Assembly: GCA_022609375.1 (NCBI GenBank)
Contig: JAGKQE010000039.1
Coordinates: forward strand, 186,001-250,000
Source: Xenosphaeropsis pyriputrescens
Lineage: Eukaryota > Ascomycota > Leotiomycetes > Phacidiales > Phacidiaceae
DNA: 64,000 bases
Direction: 5' to 3'
The notes below the pieces were generated by a model, which was not told the origin of the DNA, did not search any database, and saw nothing but the letters and a program-made list of their open reading frames with translations. Of this stretch, positions 24,493 to 38,422 are shown piece by piece (position 1 is the first letter of the stretch; the number at the start of each line of letters is the position of its first letter). The translations under genes and the position numbers were made by a program.

Positions 24493-24499
24493 TATAAAA
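24493..24499 (+). promoter_or_regulatory. TATA box of the ACBP gene
   Basis: TATAAAA within GGGGTATAAAAGGGCCC, 115 nt upstream of the ACBP start codon. Spacing is right for a fungal core promoter and the leader that follows is C/A-rich. Confidence 0.6.
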
Positions 24500-24613
24500 G
24501 GGCCCTTCAGAATCAAGTACTTACTGACTCGCTTGTGCCATTCTCATAGTTCTGATCAATTTCCCCGCTCTTCCCAACACAATCAATAACAACAATACAA
24601 CACAACACAAATC

Positions 24614-25157
24614 ATGTCTCAATCCGCCGCTTTCAAGACCGCTATCGATGACTCCCGCAAGTTGAAGGCGAAGCCATCCAACGATGAGCTCCTCCAGGTA
24701 AGCCCATGGCTCGCCACGATTGAGTGCTGAGATGCATGCCTGTGCCGGGCATGGCTGCGCAATTGCAATTCCGCTGACTGTCAATCATAGCTCTACGCAC
24801 TCTTCAAGCAGGGAAACGGCGAAGACATCTCCAAGGCCGAGAACCCAGGCGCATTCGACCTCAAGGTAAGCACACCCACAGCTTCATCGTCTGTTCACGA
24901 GTTCATCCAAGAACTCTGTGCTGTATAAGACCGCAAGTAGCCTTGCAGCTGGGCGCTGCAGTACGGCCCAAAGAACTATGTATGCTGACGGGACTATCTT
25001 CTAGGGCAAGGCCAAGAAGCGCGCGTGGCAGAAGGTTGCCGACGAGGGCGCTACGCCTGAGCAAGCGCAGGAGCAGTACGTTGCTTTGGTCGAGAAGCTG
25101 AAGACGACTTACGGCTACGACGCCGACAAGGTGCCAGAGAATGTTGGTGGCTCTTAG
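24614..25157 (+). CDS. ACB1: Acyl-CoA-binding protein
   Basis: Exons 24614-24697, 24791-24865 and 25005-25157, all phase 0; 103 aa. The protein binds long-chain acyl-CoA esters in the cytosol and delivers them to lipid synthesis and beta-oxidation. Family landmarks are the N-terminal helix (FKTAIDDSRKLKAKPSNDELL), LYALFKQ, GEDISKAENPGAFDLKGKAKKRAW and the last helix EQAQEQYVALVEKLKTTYGY. Fungal single-domain ACBPs are close to this length, with a slightly longer tail here. The gene has a clear TATA box and is convergent with the TDP1 gene 296 nt away. Confidence 0.95.
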
Positions 25158-25453
25158 ATTGTCTTGTATTTCCTTTCCTTCGCAAGCATGTGCTACGCAT
25201 TTGGAACACGATGTCATGACGAAGCATGAGGTCTTAGCTTAGCTTAGCTATGCTAGCTAGCTAGTTGATCATTATAATATATGTGAAAAGCTGAGAGACG
25301 GTGCACCTGTTGAGTGCTAGGGGCATCTTTGTTGAATTTGCCAACATTGTGTCGTGACTGTACTTTTGTGTCGATTATTTCCAGCTTCTTGCGTGGTGTG
25401 CTTCTGTGTAGTGCACTATGTCCCGAGTTTTCCTTACCGTGCCATCAACGCCC

Positions 25454-27177
25454 TCAATCCTGCCACGTCCTCCCCTTCCAATCGGGATCCGTATACTCCG
25501 CAGTGGCACACCACGGTTTGTCACCCGCAGCATAGGGAACAAGAGGTAAGTCATACGGCATCCTCAGTCCAACGAAGTCATGTCCATCCTTCGCCGTCGG
25601 CACGTCCGTCTGAAAGGTTGGAACCATCTTGACTCCCTCACCGTACAGCTCCGGCCATACAAGAACGCCAATCTCCCAGCTACACACTCTCACCTCTCCC
25701 GCTTTATTGGGTGCGGCCCCCCATGCCTGCGTCGAGAGGTTCGCTGACGTCAGGAGTGCCCAATCCAACTCCAGTTCTCGGGGGTTGCTGAAGCGCAGGT
25801 ATGTTTTAATGTGGGGTGCCGCGCGCTTCCGAAGGGCTGAGCGGGTGGGGGTGGAGCGAGGAGTATCTGGAGGGTTAGATTTGTGACGAGTAGCGGGTCA
25901 AAGAATGAACTGACTACTGGAATGCTGAGCGCCGTCTCCTGCCCAGTGATGCAGCATTGGCAGCATGTATTGCAGTTGACTGGCTTGTGGTGGTGTCTGA
26001 ATCTTCATGTGGATGGAGCCGCCGGCCGCATATCCATCTAGAGACCGCCTGATCTCGTCTGCGGTTGGGAAAATGATCTTAAAGATTGGGCGCGGGACTG
26101 AGCTGGGGCAGGAGTTGGAGGTCAGGGCATCAAATAGAGTGTTTTGTAGCCATTTAGGCTCTTTACCTAGAGTTGCGATCGAGGATATTTGAACAACTAT
26201 CTCGGAGGTCTTCCCAGGATTCACTGGTACATGCTTGAGCCCCTCTTTGAGGGCTTGCCATCCCCAGTGAGTCTCATGCTGTTCTCCGAGGTAACGTCGT
26301 CCCGGTGTGCTTGCAACCAGGGCACCTCGAACTTCAGAAAAGTCGAAAGGGGTCAGTTTCTCGATGAGGGGCTTGCAAATGGTTCTCTTGGAATCGTATG
26401 CTCGGAGGTAATTCAGCAAGTCGACCTTGAACTTCGCGCCTGAGCCTACAGCTTTTGAAGAACTATTGATTGTTTTTTCTTGTAGTAATGGCAGGTTATG
26501 TGACTTCCACACCCCTTGAGTTAGGTTGGCCCAGTCTTTTTCTATCATGTTTGCTGTATGAATGATTACTTGGACGGTATCGTCATGCCGGAAAAGGATG
26601 AGCATCTTGGAGTGATGGGTGCCAAATGGCTCGGGCATGTATGCAGTGAGAAGTTGAATATTTGGATAAAGTAAAGCTTGTGACTAACAAAAGTGTTAGT
26701 CATGGTGACAAGGAATTAAAATATGTACTCTACCTCGAGTCCGATTCTCGACATGTCCTCACGTTTCCAAAACCCGTGAATGACTTTGACTTTCACGAGA
26801 TCTCGTACATCTGGATCAAATGCAGCCATGAGGAAGTCCAGGTCATGCAGGTAATTGAAGTTCCAGCATTCTGATATCAAAGGGTCTCCTACTATATTCT
26901 GGAGTGAAACTGTATCGACATTTGCTTCCATAGGGAGATCCTGTATCCTAGTAAGCTGTATCGGAGATTTTATCAGCTTCCCTGATTTTGGCACATTACT
27001 GGATAATGGAGCCTCAACTCCTTGAGCTTCAGGTTCTCTTAGTTCAGGTAAATCTGGCAGTACTATTAGCTCCGAACGGATTCTTCTTCTTGGAGGACTG
27101 ATAAGTGTATTAAGAGACGTCAAGCTATCTCCATTATTTGGTGGAGTGCGCTTCCTCTTCTGAGGCTGGGAATCCAT
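25454..27177 (-). CDS. TDP1: Tyrosyl-DNA phosphodiesterase 1
   Basis: Exons (minus) 27177-26734, 26683-25918 and 25866-25454; 540 aa. The enzyme removes stalled topoisomerase I peptides from DNA 3' ends in the nucleus. It is a PLD-superfamily protein with two HKN motifs: H172-x-K174 in THHSKM with the Asn of IIHTANMI, and H422-x-K424 in PHIKTYLRF with the Asn of TSANLSTQAWG. The N-terminus (MDSQPQKRKR) is basic and nuclear-localisation-like. VIHGFW and the Trp-rich WANLTQGVW block are typical. Both introns have CTAAC branch sites and restore the conserved sequence exactly. The start at MDSQ was preferred over an upstream ATG-less extension. It is divergent from the membrane PDI gene. Confidence 0.93.
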
Positions 27178-27724
27178 TCTGTATATCGTTCTGACGTGAA
27201 ATTTCTCCACGAAATTGATTGCCACTCTAATCTAGTGCCATCTGATATGATATAGACTCGGAGGAAGCATGACGTGTGAAGGACCTCGAACTCACTGGAA
27301 GGCAGAAGGTCGAAGATGAAGAAGTTCAAGGCTGCATCTCAGCCTCGTCGAGGATCTGACACATTGGGCGTTCCTCGGTCCCGCATTGGGAACTAGATAC
27401 CTTATATATCAGGCTACATACTCTTAGTCCCTCCTAAACATGCCTTATTAGGTATGTAGGCAGTTCCAACGAACGCCGATCGTCAGTTTCCCCAGGTGCT
27501 TGCTTATTGAACACAGTCCCAAGTGCGACGACGAGGGACATTGTGGAGAGAAGTAACCGGCAAAGCGATTTTTGTTCAATTTATATCAATCCCCGACCAG
27601 AATACATTCGTTTTACTTGCGGACGCCACAATTATTGTTGCTGCCAGTCGACTGGCATAATCAATTAAGGTCTCGTGGTCTTACTCGCAATTGATCGCAA
27701 AGGGTCGATCCCTTTCCCATCACG
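27178..27724. promoter_or_regulatory. Divergent promoter region, TDP1 / membrane PDI
   Basis: Some 550 nt separate the divergent start codons of TDP1 (minus) and the disulfide isomerase gene (plus). It contains several AGGTA/TACCT words near 27400-27460 but no recognisable ER-stress element that I can point to with confidence. Confidence 0.5.
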
Positions 27725-30076
27725 ATGCGCTTCAGCGTCCCAGCTTCGTTACTATCACTGGCGCTGATCGCGCCAGTATGGGCTGCACCTCAAGATGCCG
27801 CAGCCCTCGAAAAGGCCTTGGAGCCTAATGTTGCAGCAGATACGATATCTATACAAACAGCAGCTGCAGTGCCGGAGACAACGACCGAAGAGATCGCAAC
27901 ACCAGACGACGAATCTTCGATATTCAACGGCGTACGCGTGCCCCCTTTACGGGAGATAAATGGTGAAAAGTTCGATGAGGAAGTCAAGTCAGGGTATTGG
28001 TTTGTGAAACATCACTCCCCGTACTGCCCTCATTGTCATGCGGTGGCGCCAATTTGGCAAACGTTGTATGAGTTCTATTATGTATGTATCCTATCCAGAC
28101 CATTTTGCCAGCTACTAATGTTCTTAGACATCAAAACCGGTGACAGCATCTTCTGATGATACTGACGCATCTCATCCAAACGACTTCCAATATTACTACA
28201 ACTTCCACTTTGCATCATTGGACTGTATAGCCTTTGGTACTGCATGCGATGCTCATGATGTACACGCCTATCCAACATTCATCCTCTACAAGGATGGAGA
28301 ACCAGTCAAGCGATTTGTTGGAACAAAAGATATGAAGGGATTGAGCGAGTTCGTTGAGGAAACTTTAGAGACAATCAAGCCAGGATCCCGAGTACAAGGT
28401 GGCCCAACCCTCCCTGAGGTCGGCGCGACTGCAGTTGCGGGTTTCGAGGCAAAGCCCACTGCAGCTCCTGCTGCACCAGCTGAGGCTGCAGCCGAGCCAG
28501 CAATCAAAGCTGCTGGAGAGGTCCTCAAGGCGGATGTAGTCACGACCAAGTCTTCTACATACATGGCCAGTACTGTGACTGCTGCTGCCGTTGAAGAAGT
28601 CAGAATGAACCAAAAGCCTTCAAAAGCAGCTCAGCCAACTGTCACACCTAATCCAATTGGCAATTCTGTCTCTTTGACCGCAGAGAGCTTCCAACACTTG
28701 GTCACGATGTCCCAAGAGCCTTGGTTCATCAAATTCTATGCACCCTGGTGTCATCATTGCCAAGCTATGGCGCCCAATTGGTTTCAGCTGAGTAAAGAGA
28801 TGAAGGGCAAGCTCAATGTGGGGGAGGTCAACTGTGATGTCGAGAGCAGGCTCTGCAAGGACGTTGGTGTCCGTGGCTATCCAACAGTTCTTTTCTTCCG
28901 CGGTGGAGAGCGTGTTGAGTATGATGGATTGAGAGGTCTTGGAGACTTTGTCAACTTCGCCAACAAAGCCATCGACGTTGGTGATGGTGTCAAGGACGTT
29001 GATGCTGTAGAATTTAGTGAGCTAGAGGAGAAGGAAGAGGTCATATTCCTTTACTTCTATGATCATGCTACTACCAGCGAAGACTTTGCGGCTCTCGAAC
29101 GGTTGACTTTGAGCTTGATTGGGCATGCAAAGTTGGTCAAAACCAATAGTGCTAAGCTTGCCGAAAGATACAAGATTACAACTTGGCCTCGTCTGTTGGT
29201 GTCTAGAGATGGTCGCCCAACTTATTACACTGCGTTGGCTCCAAAGGACATGCGTGATTTCAGACAGGTTCTGGGTTGGATGCAGTCCGTGTGGCTTCCA
29301 ATTGTTCCGGAACTCACAGCCTCGAACTCTCGCGAGATCATGGATGGTAAACTTGTTGTTCTTGGTATCTTGGATCGTAGTCATGCTGATGATTTTGTCA
29401 TCGCCAAGAAGGAGATCAAGAGCGCTGCCCTTGAGTGGATGGACAAGCAGACGCAATTGTTTCAGCTTGAAAGACAAGAGCTTCGTGACAGCAAGCAACT
29501 TCGAATCGAAGAAGCTGAGGACCGGAACGACCAGCGGGCTTTGAGGGCTGCAAAGAGCATCCGTATTAACATGGATATGTCCGACAGAAAGGAAGTTGGT
29601 TTCGCATGGGTCGATGGTGTGTTCTGGGAAAGATGGATCAGAACTACATATGGCATTGAAGTCAAGGATGGCGAGAAGGTCATTATTAACGATGAAGATG
29701 TAAGTTGGCTTGCCGAAAACCCTAATACCAGACACCTATTGATGCGTTACAGAACCGAAGGTATTGGGATACTACCATCACCGGCAACTACATCATTCCA
29801 TCGCGTACTTCCATCCTTGAGACTATTCCCAAGGTTGTAGCAAACCCACCAAAGATCCAGCCAAAGATGACCATCTCAAACTTCGAGAAGCTTTTCTTCA
29901 ACATCAAGGGTGCAATGCACGCCCACAAATATGTTACCATGTTGATTCTAGGTGGTGTTATTTTTGGAGCTTTGTATTACGGTCGTGATCGTCTTCGAAA
30001 CCGCAGGAATGGCTTCTTTAAACTGGATGATAAGGAGGGGATTTTGGGCAATACCAACGGCGTCAAGGGTGACTGA
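27725..30076 (+). CDS. ER membrane protein disulfide isomerase (Eps1-like)
   Basis: Exons 27725-28081, 28128-29699 and 29753-30076; 750 aa. It is expected to form or rearrange disulfides on client proteins in the ER lumen. Residues 1-20 are a signal peptide. The first thioredoxin domain carries C101-P-H-C104 (CPHC, as in yeast Eps1) and the second C327-H-H-C330 within FYAPWCHHCQ. Each has the cis-Pro segment (AYPTFILY, GYPTVLFF). An Ala-rich linker separates them. A third, redox-inactive thioredoxin-like part follows, then a charged probable coiled coil near residues 540-590 and a transmembrane helix at about 702-720, with a short basic cytosolic tail. There is no HDEL, consistent with membrane anchoring. 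The 53-nt second intron is needed: without it the transmembrane tail is lost. Confidence 0.87.
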
Positions 30077-31966
30077 GCGAGCGTAGCTGTGTATGTATAT
30101 TAATGGGATAGGAATTTCTTTTCATTGAGTACGGTTCGTAGTCTTGTACATTTCGAGGTTGCAATAGATGGTTTAAGTGGTTCATGAGGTATTTGGCTGT
30201 TTCTTTAGTCCAAATGAGTTATTTCCGTTCGTTTGATGCATAAGTCTTTGTGCTTCTTCAGCGCCCTCAACTGCATATATTGAGATGGGTTTGACAACCC
30301 ACAAAGTTGCACGGGGAGAGAAACTGTGAAGTCATCCTCATCGCTCTACTCTTGCTCGACCATTGTATTCTTCTTACAGCTGTTTGCTGAATCACACTTC
30401 CACTCATAGGACCATCCAAGCTACCTATATAAGCACATGCACTAGTCCGCTCCGCCGAACCCTTCTATATCTCGACTTCTTTATCCAACTTGAAAAAGAC
30501 TTCCTTTCCTGTCGTCAACTTTCACATCTATATAAACCTCGCTTGCAAACGTATCTTATAACTCATATTTTACACCCCACTTCACCTACATCCTACATAA
30601 AACATTTCTCTCTTTCCACATATAAAGATATCAAATCTTATTTCATCTCATCTCTACTTCACCAAACCTCATAGCCACCCCAACCTTCACTTCTCTTTGG
30701 CCACATAAAACCTTGTCCAACCTCACTCAACCTTCACATCTACAACATCAACGCATACCTACATCACCTTCACTTCCTTACACCTCAGAATACCAAACTC
30801 AACCTCGCTCGACCTTCTCTTCCCCACACCTAAAACATCCAACTTGTTCAATCTTCTCATCTACAACAACAAACCTCAGCCTACATCAGCTTACCTACGT
30901 TGTCAATCTTCTTACACCTACGGAATCCCACGTAATTCAACAAACCTCTTTACTCATCTTTCACATCTATATCAATTAACTAACCCGGTTCAAGCACAGC
31001 AATCAGCTGTGCAGATCTGTTTCAACCCATTCAAACAGTCTCAGTGATTCTTCAGGTATGTATCTAAAGCAGATATATCCATCCATAACTTTGATCGATG
31101 TTCATGCATCACTACAAACCTCTACCTCATCCTATCTTGCATGATTTACTCATTATATATCCTCGCAACACCTTGGCTATATTCACCTCGCTTTCCTGTG
31201 TTTCAGCTGCATCCAAATAAACCTGGTCTTGCTTTCACATGTTAGCTTACATTTACGACTGCAGCTTCATTTTGCTTTACCACAACCCACGCCTATATAT
31301 CCCTCAAGAGCCAACTTCTTATCAAATATATCTACAACATCAAGTTCATTTTGCTTCACTACAAAATACACTAGCATATTCCTCAAGAGTCAGCATCGTT
31401 CACCTATCACCCCACAACTGAAAAACCAACACTAAGACTTCTCACACACACAGCGTACCTTCGCGCCACCAATCACATCTACAACATCCAGAGTCTACTT
31501 TCTACCTCACTACCCCACTTACTTCATATTTACGGATCATTTGATCTCTTCCAAACATCTTCATCCTACTACCTACTGTACCTCTAATTCTCGCCAACTT
31601 CATCTTACACCTCTTTTGGCATCTCACCACACAATTTACCGTTATATCTGAATCATTTATTTACCTCATCCGCAATAGGATCACTTAGATCTTTCACATC
31701 AATCTAGTGGTTGAAAGCTCTATCATATTTATCTCATTGTAAGCAGCCTCTATTCTCATACCGCGTGTGTTCTTTGATGTATCATCTCCAGTTTTCTACA
31801 TCTTCCATACGATCGGCCTCACTCTCACATAAGTTTTGCCACCCTTATCTTGTGCCTCTGCAAAGCCTTGGAGGTTCTCAATCATCCCATCGTTTACTCG
31901 CACTTGGAAACTCTGACTAACACGTTGAAGTCCGAAAAACAATCGCAAACAATAAAAGCAAACAGA
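30077..31966 (+). promoter_or_regulatory. Long G-poor leader/promoter region of the Argonaute gene
   Basis: Nearly 1.9 kb lie between the PDI stop and the Argonaute ATG. From about 30360 to 31700 the + strand is very poor in G and rich in C, T and A; for example 30721-30780 contains a single G. Loose repeats of phrases like CAACCTTCACATCTACAACATC recur. Open frames here have no ATG-led domain content. The region probably combines promoter and a long, weakly structured 5' UTR, perhaps with an intron. Confidence 0.45.
31056..31206 (+). other. Possible 5' UTR intron of the Argonaute gene
   Basis: A strong donor (CAG/GTATGT at 31053-31061) and a pyrimidine-rich acceptor (TGTTTCAG ending at 31206) bound 151 nt inside the G-poor leader. 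There is no coding frame to test it; transcript data would decide. Confidence 0.3.
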
Positions 31967-34900
31967 ATGTCATCTTATCGTGATAGAGATGATCGGGGTG
32001 GTGACAGACGCCGCTCACGCTCAAGAAGCCCAGGACGTGACCGTGGTTATGGTGGTGGCCGATATTTCAGAAGTGACCGCGGTAGCTCTAGTGGAAGAGG
32101 TTCAAGTGGTAGAGGCTCTCATGACTCGCGTAAGTAATTCTCAAATTGTTGATGATGCCCTCTAACAAATACACAGGAGGCGGCTATGGTCGGGGTGGTA
32201 GTCGAGGAGGTCGTGGAGGTCGTGACCCAAGTGGACCTCCAAAAGGCCCTCCTCTTGTCCAAGTTCCAACTCCTCCAACTGGTGCAAACCCCCCATATCC
32301 TGAATTGAATGTGGTAGGAAAGCAGGGTTTTGCTACCTTCGTCAGAGCCAATCACTTCCTGGTACAATCACTTCCTACGGTCAAAATCTTCATCTACGAT
32401 GTAGGTTTCCTTTCAGACTTTGTCTCATACATATACAGTGATCATCAACTAACTCTACCATCAGATTCGCATGACTATTCCACCAGAGTGCCGAATTCCT
32501 GGAAAGGAGAGTCTCACAAGTTCCCAGGTCGAGAAAGTATTTGAACACCCAGAGACACGTAGATTGGTCGGCAATAACTTCGTCTTCGACGGTGTCTCTT
32601 CAGGATTTTCCCCAGACAAGATTGGTGATGATGACCAGGTAATGAGCACGAAGTTGGAAATAGGTCGTGCCCGAAGAGATGGTACGGAAAACAAGATCTT
32701 ACTACAGATTCGTAACAGAGGCTCTCTCGACGTCAAAGGCTTTGTCGATTTCGTGAAAGCTCTTTCTTTAAAGACGGATATGAATGTTGGTCCACACGAG
32801 GTCTTCTTCAAATGGCTCAACGCAGCCTTGAGAGCTGATCCGGCCAGTCGTATGGTGACACGTCCAAATAGCAACTCCTTCTTCGACCGAGCTAGATCTG
32901 CCGTCATTACTATCGCATCTTCTGGTGGTCTTCTTGAGGCTATTCGGGGCATCTTTCAGAGTGCTCGAATGTTCACAGGAAAGCTGACTGTCAATGTCGA
33001 CATTGCTACCAGTGTCTTTTGGACTCCAGATATTTGCATGATTGACCATCTCTGCACCTTGACAGGTTCATCGCCATCGAATATACAAGCAAAGTTCTCC
33101 CAAAACCCTAACGCTTTCTTCCAGGCCGCATCCCGTCTTCTGGGCATGTGGGTCAGTGTTCGACATCTTAGCGCCGACCGTACAAAGCTCAAGATAAAGT
33201 TTACGAGATGGTCGCAAAACAATGCTTTGAACACCATCTTTGATCACACGGATCCTCTAACGAACGCTACAACAAGGGTCTCGGTGAATGATTATTTCAA
33301 TAGCAAATATGGTATCAAACTCCGCTTCCCTGAGTTGCCGATGGCGGAAACTCGTCGCGGTGATTTGCCACTTGAGATTTGTTACTCAAGTGCTGGAGAG
33401 AGTAAGTTTTCCCAAGCACTTTCACTTCTTTCGAGGTTCTAGTTTACCCTGTTGGAATAAACAATTGACATGGTTTTCATAGGGTACAAGGAGTTACTTC
33501 AAGGTCCCGAAACTGCGGATCTGATCACTTTCGCGAGTACTCCAGGTTACGAGCGCAAGGACAGCATCTACGGTGCGCTTGAGAGTCTGGAGTGGCACAC
33601 AAAGCCGCTCCTGCAGGCTCACGGAATCTCAGTAGATTACAATATGATGCGAGTGAAGGCACGCGTACTGGAGGAACCGACAGTCTACTACGGGAACAAC
33701 CCATTGAAAGTGGACAGAGGAAGATGGAATCTCAGAAATGTTCGTCTTCATCAACCAGTCACGATCCGTTCTTGGGCTATTCTCTACCTTCCATCTGGCC
33801 GTCCATTATCGCCCAACGAGATCGAACGTTTTTCCTCAGCTTGTGCAAGAGGGCTCTCGACCATTGGAATCAGCCTGCCTAGAAACCTGCCATCGCTTGT
33901 CATCGGAAACCCAAACAACGTTTTGGGGGGTCTGCAAGACTCTGTAGCGAAGGCAACAGGAGACTTCAATGGTATCAAACCTGATATAATCCTCGTACTC
34001 ATCGAGAATGTTAGTATCCCAAGTAAGTTTCGCTGTCTTGATTGTTGAGGCAATGGCTAATGATCATACAGTTCACCATGATGTCAAAGCCGCTGCCGAT
34101 ATCCAACTTGGTGTGGCTACTGCTGTCATGACTATGGAAAAGGCATTTAAGGAGAAGGGACAATCTCAATACATGGCGAACATGGGGTTGAAAATCAATG
34201 TCAAATTAGGGGGTATCAATAGGTGAGTGAATATTTGTTTGAACTTTCAACTGTCAACACGCCCTTAATTGTCCGATTGTTTTGGGTTGTTCAACACTCA
34301 GGAGTAGTTACAAAGCAATAATACTAACCTATTGTCTCAACAGCATCGTCCGCGAGCCACTGTTCAAGAGGAGACGCTACATGATCATCTCAGCTGATAC
34401 GAGCCATCCATCACCAGTTGAACTCCGAAAAGAACCGCCACCACAGGCCCTCTCCTCTTTGGTTGCTTCCTTTGATGCAAACTGCGTCCAGTGAGTCTTT
34501 CGATGCATTATGTTTTGCCTTAGATATACTAAAGCTTTCAGGTACACTGCAATTGCGGCTGCACAGGCTGCGACTAACCAGATGATTGTGAATGTCGAGC
34601 CTATGGTTCGCGAACTGATGCTCCGATACAAGGCTAAAAATAATGGACTGCTCCCTCAATCAATTCTCTTTATCAGAGATGGGTTGAGTGAATCGCAGTA
34701 AGTCTTGTTCAAAATATGGTGTTTCAGCCCACCTAACACTTGCAGATACAATGCCATCAAGAACGAGGAGGGTCGAGCTGTCCGTGCAGTATGCCACAAG
34801 ATGGCAGCAGAAGCAAAGACACATCCACCAAAGATTGCTTTGGTAGTTGCGATCAAGCGTAGGTACAGAACCAAGTTATACTTCCCAGGCTAACGTCTGT

Positions 34901-35317
34901 ATTCCAGGTCATCACACTCGATTCTTCCCCGATGAGCCCAACATGAATGACCCCAAGTTTTGCGATAGATTGGGCAACGTGACTCCGGGTACCATCGTTG
35001 AAAACGGTTCTGGCAAGGACTTCTTCCTCGTCGCCCACGCGGGATTGATTGGTACGGTCAGACCGTGCCACTATAAGCTTTTGGTCAATGAAGAGGCTCC
35101 TGACGATTTCACCGTCGATGATCTTCAGAGAATTATCTGTTACAGCTGTTCTACGTACGCCCGCGCTACTACGACTGTCGGTGTTTTCTCTGCAATCTAT
35201 TACAGTGATCTTGTGGCAGAGAGAGCCAAGAAGCATATACGGCCTTCGCCTGATGGTACTCAGCTGATTCTTCCGCCCGTTCATGATAACTTGAAGTACA
35301 CCATGTACTGGCAGTAA
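31967..35317 (+). CDS. Argonaute (RNA-silencing effector, QDE-2 type)
   Basis: Nine exons: 31967-32129, 32177-32400, 32465-33401, 33483-34022, 34072-34222, 34344-34490, 34542-34697, 34746-34858, 34908-35317; 946 aa. Argonautes bind small RNAs and silence complementary transcripts. Order: Arg/Ser- and RGG-rich N-terminus (1-75), N domain, linker, PAZ, MID (ending in GLKINVKLGGIN) and PIWI. PIWI positions: D690 in ISADTSHPSP, D767 in FIRDGLSESQ and D911 in IYYSDLVAERA; a final Asp is also used by the yeast K. polysporus Argonaute. At the glutamate-finger position, aligned on the following MVREL, I read Q734 rather than Glu. In MID the usual 5'-phosphate-binding Tyr appears as His (IHHDVK) while the Lys residues are kept. 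DFFLVAHAGLIGTVRPCHY is the conserved PIWI block. All introns restore conserved sequence in frame. Confidence 0.92.
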
Positions 35318-37287
35318 AGCTTACTGGGTTCTCGATGGCGTTTGTGTTCATCGCTTTCCTTCTTCTTCATCTATCAAGCCTCGTTTATTGACGGGGCCTC
35401 ATACATTCTGCTTTTGCTGCTTTCTTTCCCGTTTCCAAACATCCGGGGTTGTTATTTCTTGAAAATCGCTCAAAAGTCCACCTATCACTTAATGTTTAAT
35501 GCACTACTAATCAGAAATCGAAGCTGGCTTACGACTTGGCTCTACACGCTTGGAGAGAAGGCTCTTTGGCTGCTTTTTGCAGCCGTTGCATTTATCTGGA
35601 GTTCTTTTATGGAGCACGCTATTTATGAACCTTTCATCTAATACATTATCCGGCAAATGATCCTTTTTCTCTCGATCATACGCCAGCTTGAACACGTGGA
35701 CTCCCTTGGTTCGATCATCTACTGGCCGTTCTTGCAAAAACAAAAAACAAAAAAAAAGTTGTCTTCGAAGTTCATTTGGATTGGGTTGCTTCTACTTGGG
35801 ATTTGAGAAGGAAGATACAGGGAGCTGCATTCATCAGAACTCCAATGCACAGGCGTCAAAAAGTTAGTTTAAAAGTTCAGGAGTTATTTGCTGCCTGTCT
35901 CAAAATTTTATCAACCCACATTTGAATCCACCAAGTCTTCAGTATGCTTGTGACAAATGGGACAATCTCAATTACGGGTGATCTATGTAGTAGATAACAA
36001 GTGATGCTCTAGACCTTAGTCATGCCAGTAGCAAGATGTTCATGTGAGGAATGCACCCCGTAGGCAAATGAAATCAGTTAAGTTATAAGTAGCTATGTCA
36101 AATTGATCTCAAGTTTGAAGCTGGATGATACAATGAATAGCCCAGAGCAATGATCCAGTCTCAGGCCACTAACTTAGCTTGAAACTATATAGCAACTCAA
36201 GCCCATAGGAAATCAAAGGTCCTATAATAGATTAATACCTATAGTTGTTAGTAATCATACACTTGGCTAGATCTTCAATGACGAGATCAGCTATGAAGTC
36301 GTACAACTATCCAAAGTTCATGTTGAATCGACACAGCCATTCAAAACGATATCAGGGCCTTCAGGTAATTCATACACGACCCGTCCGAGCAGCAACCCGA
36401 GGATAGAACGTAAACCCTCCGTACACTTCCCATAAAATCTAAATTCCCATAAATCAACCACAAGAACCGGACGTGACTCGACTTATCACAACGCCCGAAC
36501 TACAGCAATGCCTTCAGCTACCCAATACCTATCTTCATCACAAGACCATACATCATTACAAAGCTTTCACAGAGCACGAGTTGCTTGAACTGCAAGCCCT
36601 TGGCATTCATTTCACGGCGCAGCAGACCAACGCAATCTCTGCTGCGGTCACCTTGTAAACGCAAGTCACTGAAGGGCCCTGCTGGAAACCCCTTCCGAAA
36701 CATATGCCTCGAGAGGACATCCGCTCTGTGCAGTCATTCCGTACCTGATATAGCTTTGTAGGTGACGTCTCTTGGATCTCAGTACAATCTCCTATAGAGC
36801 GTCCTCTGTTCAAGTTAGCAGTTGTAGGAAAAGAGAATCCACATTGACACAAGCTTGATTGATTTAGGCTTCGTAGCGGCGTAAGTGGGAAAAGCCGATA
36901 GGTGACAATGATATTCGAGATTCCGGGGTTGCGTCATACTGTAGTCGAGGTCCTACTTGCATAGTAGGCTGTCTCATCGTGCCTCGAAGCAAGTCAAGCC
37001 AGCGATGCCATGGTGGTAAGCCCCGTAGGAATCTTCTCGGCTCTGTGTATTGCCGTCGATCTCCAAATTCCATCGTCGCACCCACTGTCCAACCTTTTGC
37101 ACAATCACTCAGAACACGCACGACATATTTGCTTATGACCAGAATCCATACTGCTTGCTATGCTATTTTGTAATATACAGCCAGCCAAGCGGTGCAAAAA
37201 AACTTGCGGATCCACCACTCCTCCACAAATTTGCCAGATTGCCCAAACGCCCCCATAGCGACTTGACTCCCTGTATGGGCGAGTAGA
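35318..37287. other. Convergent intergenic region, Argonaute / ubiquitin-eL40
   Basis: About 2 kb between two convergent genes. The first 350 nt are probably the Argonaute 3' UTR. The rest (35800-37250) is AT-rich to mixed, with only short frames lacking domains. The 61-codon frame at 36473-36658 has no ATG. Confidence 0.5.

Positions 37288-38422
<1,135 letters not shown>

Noticed and set aside
35049..35284. Antisense frames opposite the Argonaute PIWI exon
   Set aside because: Shadows of the sense coding sequence.
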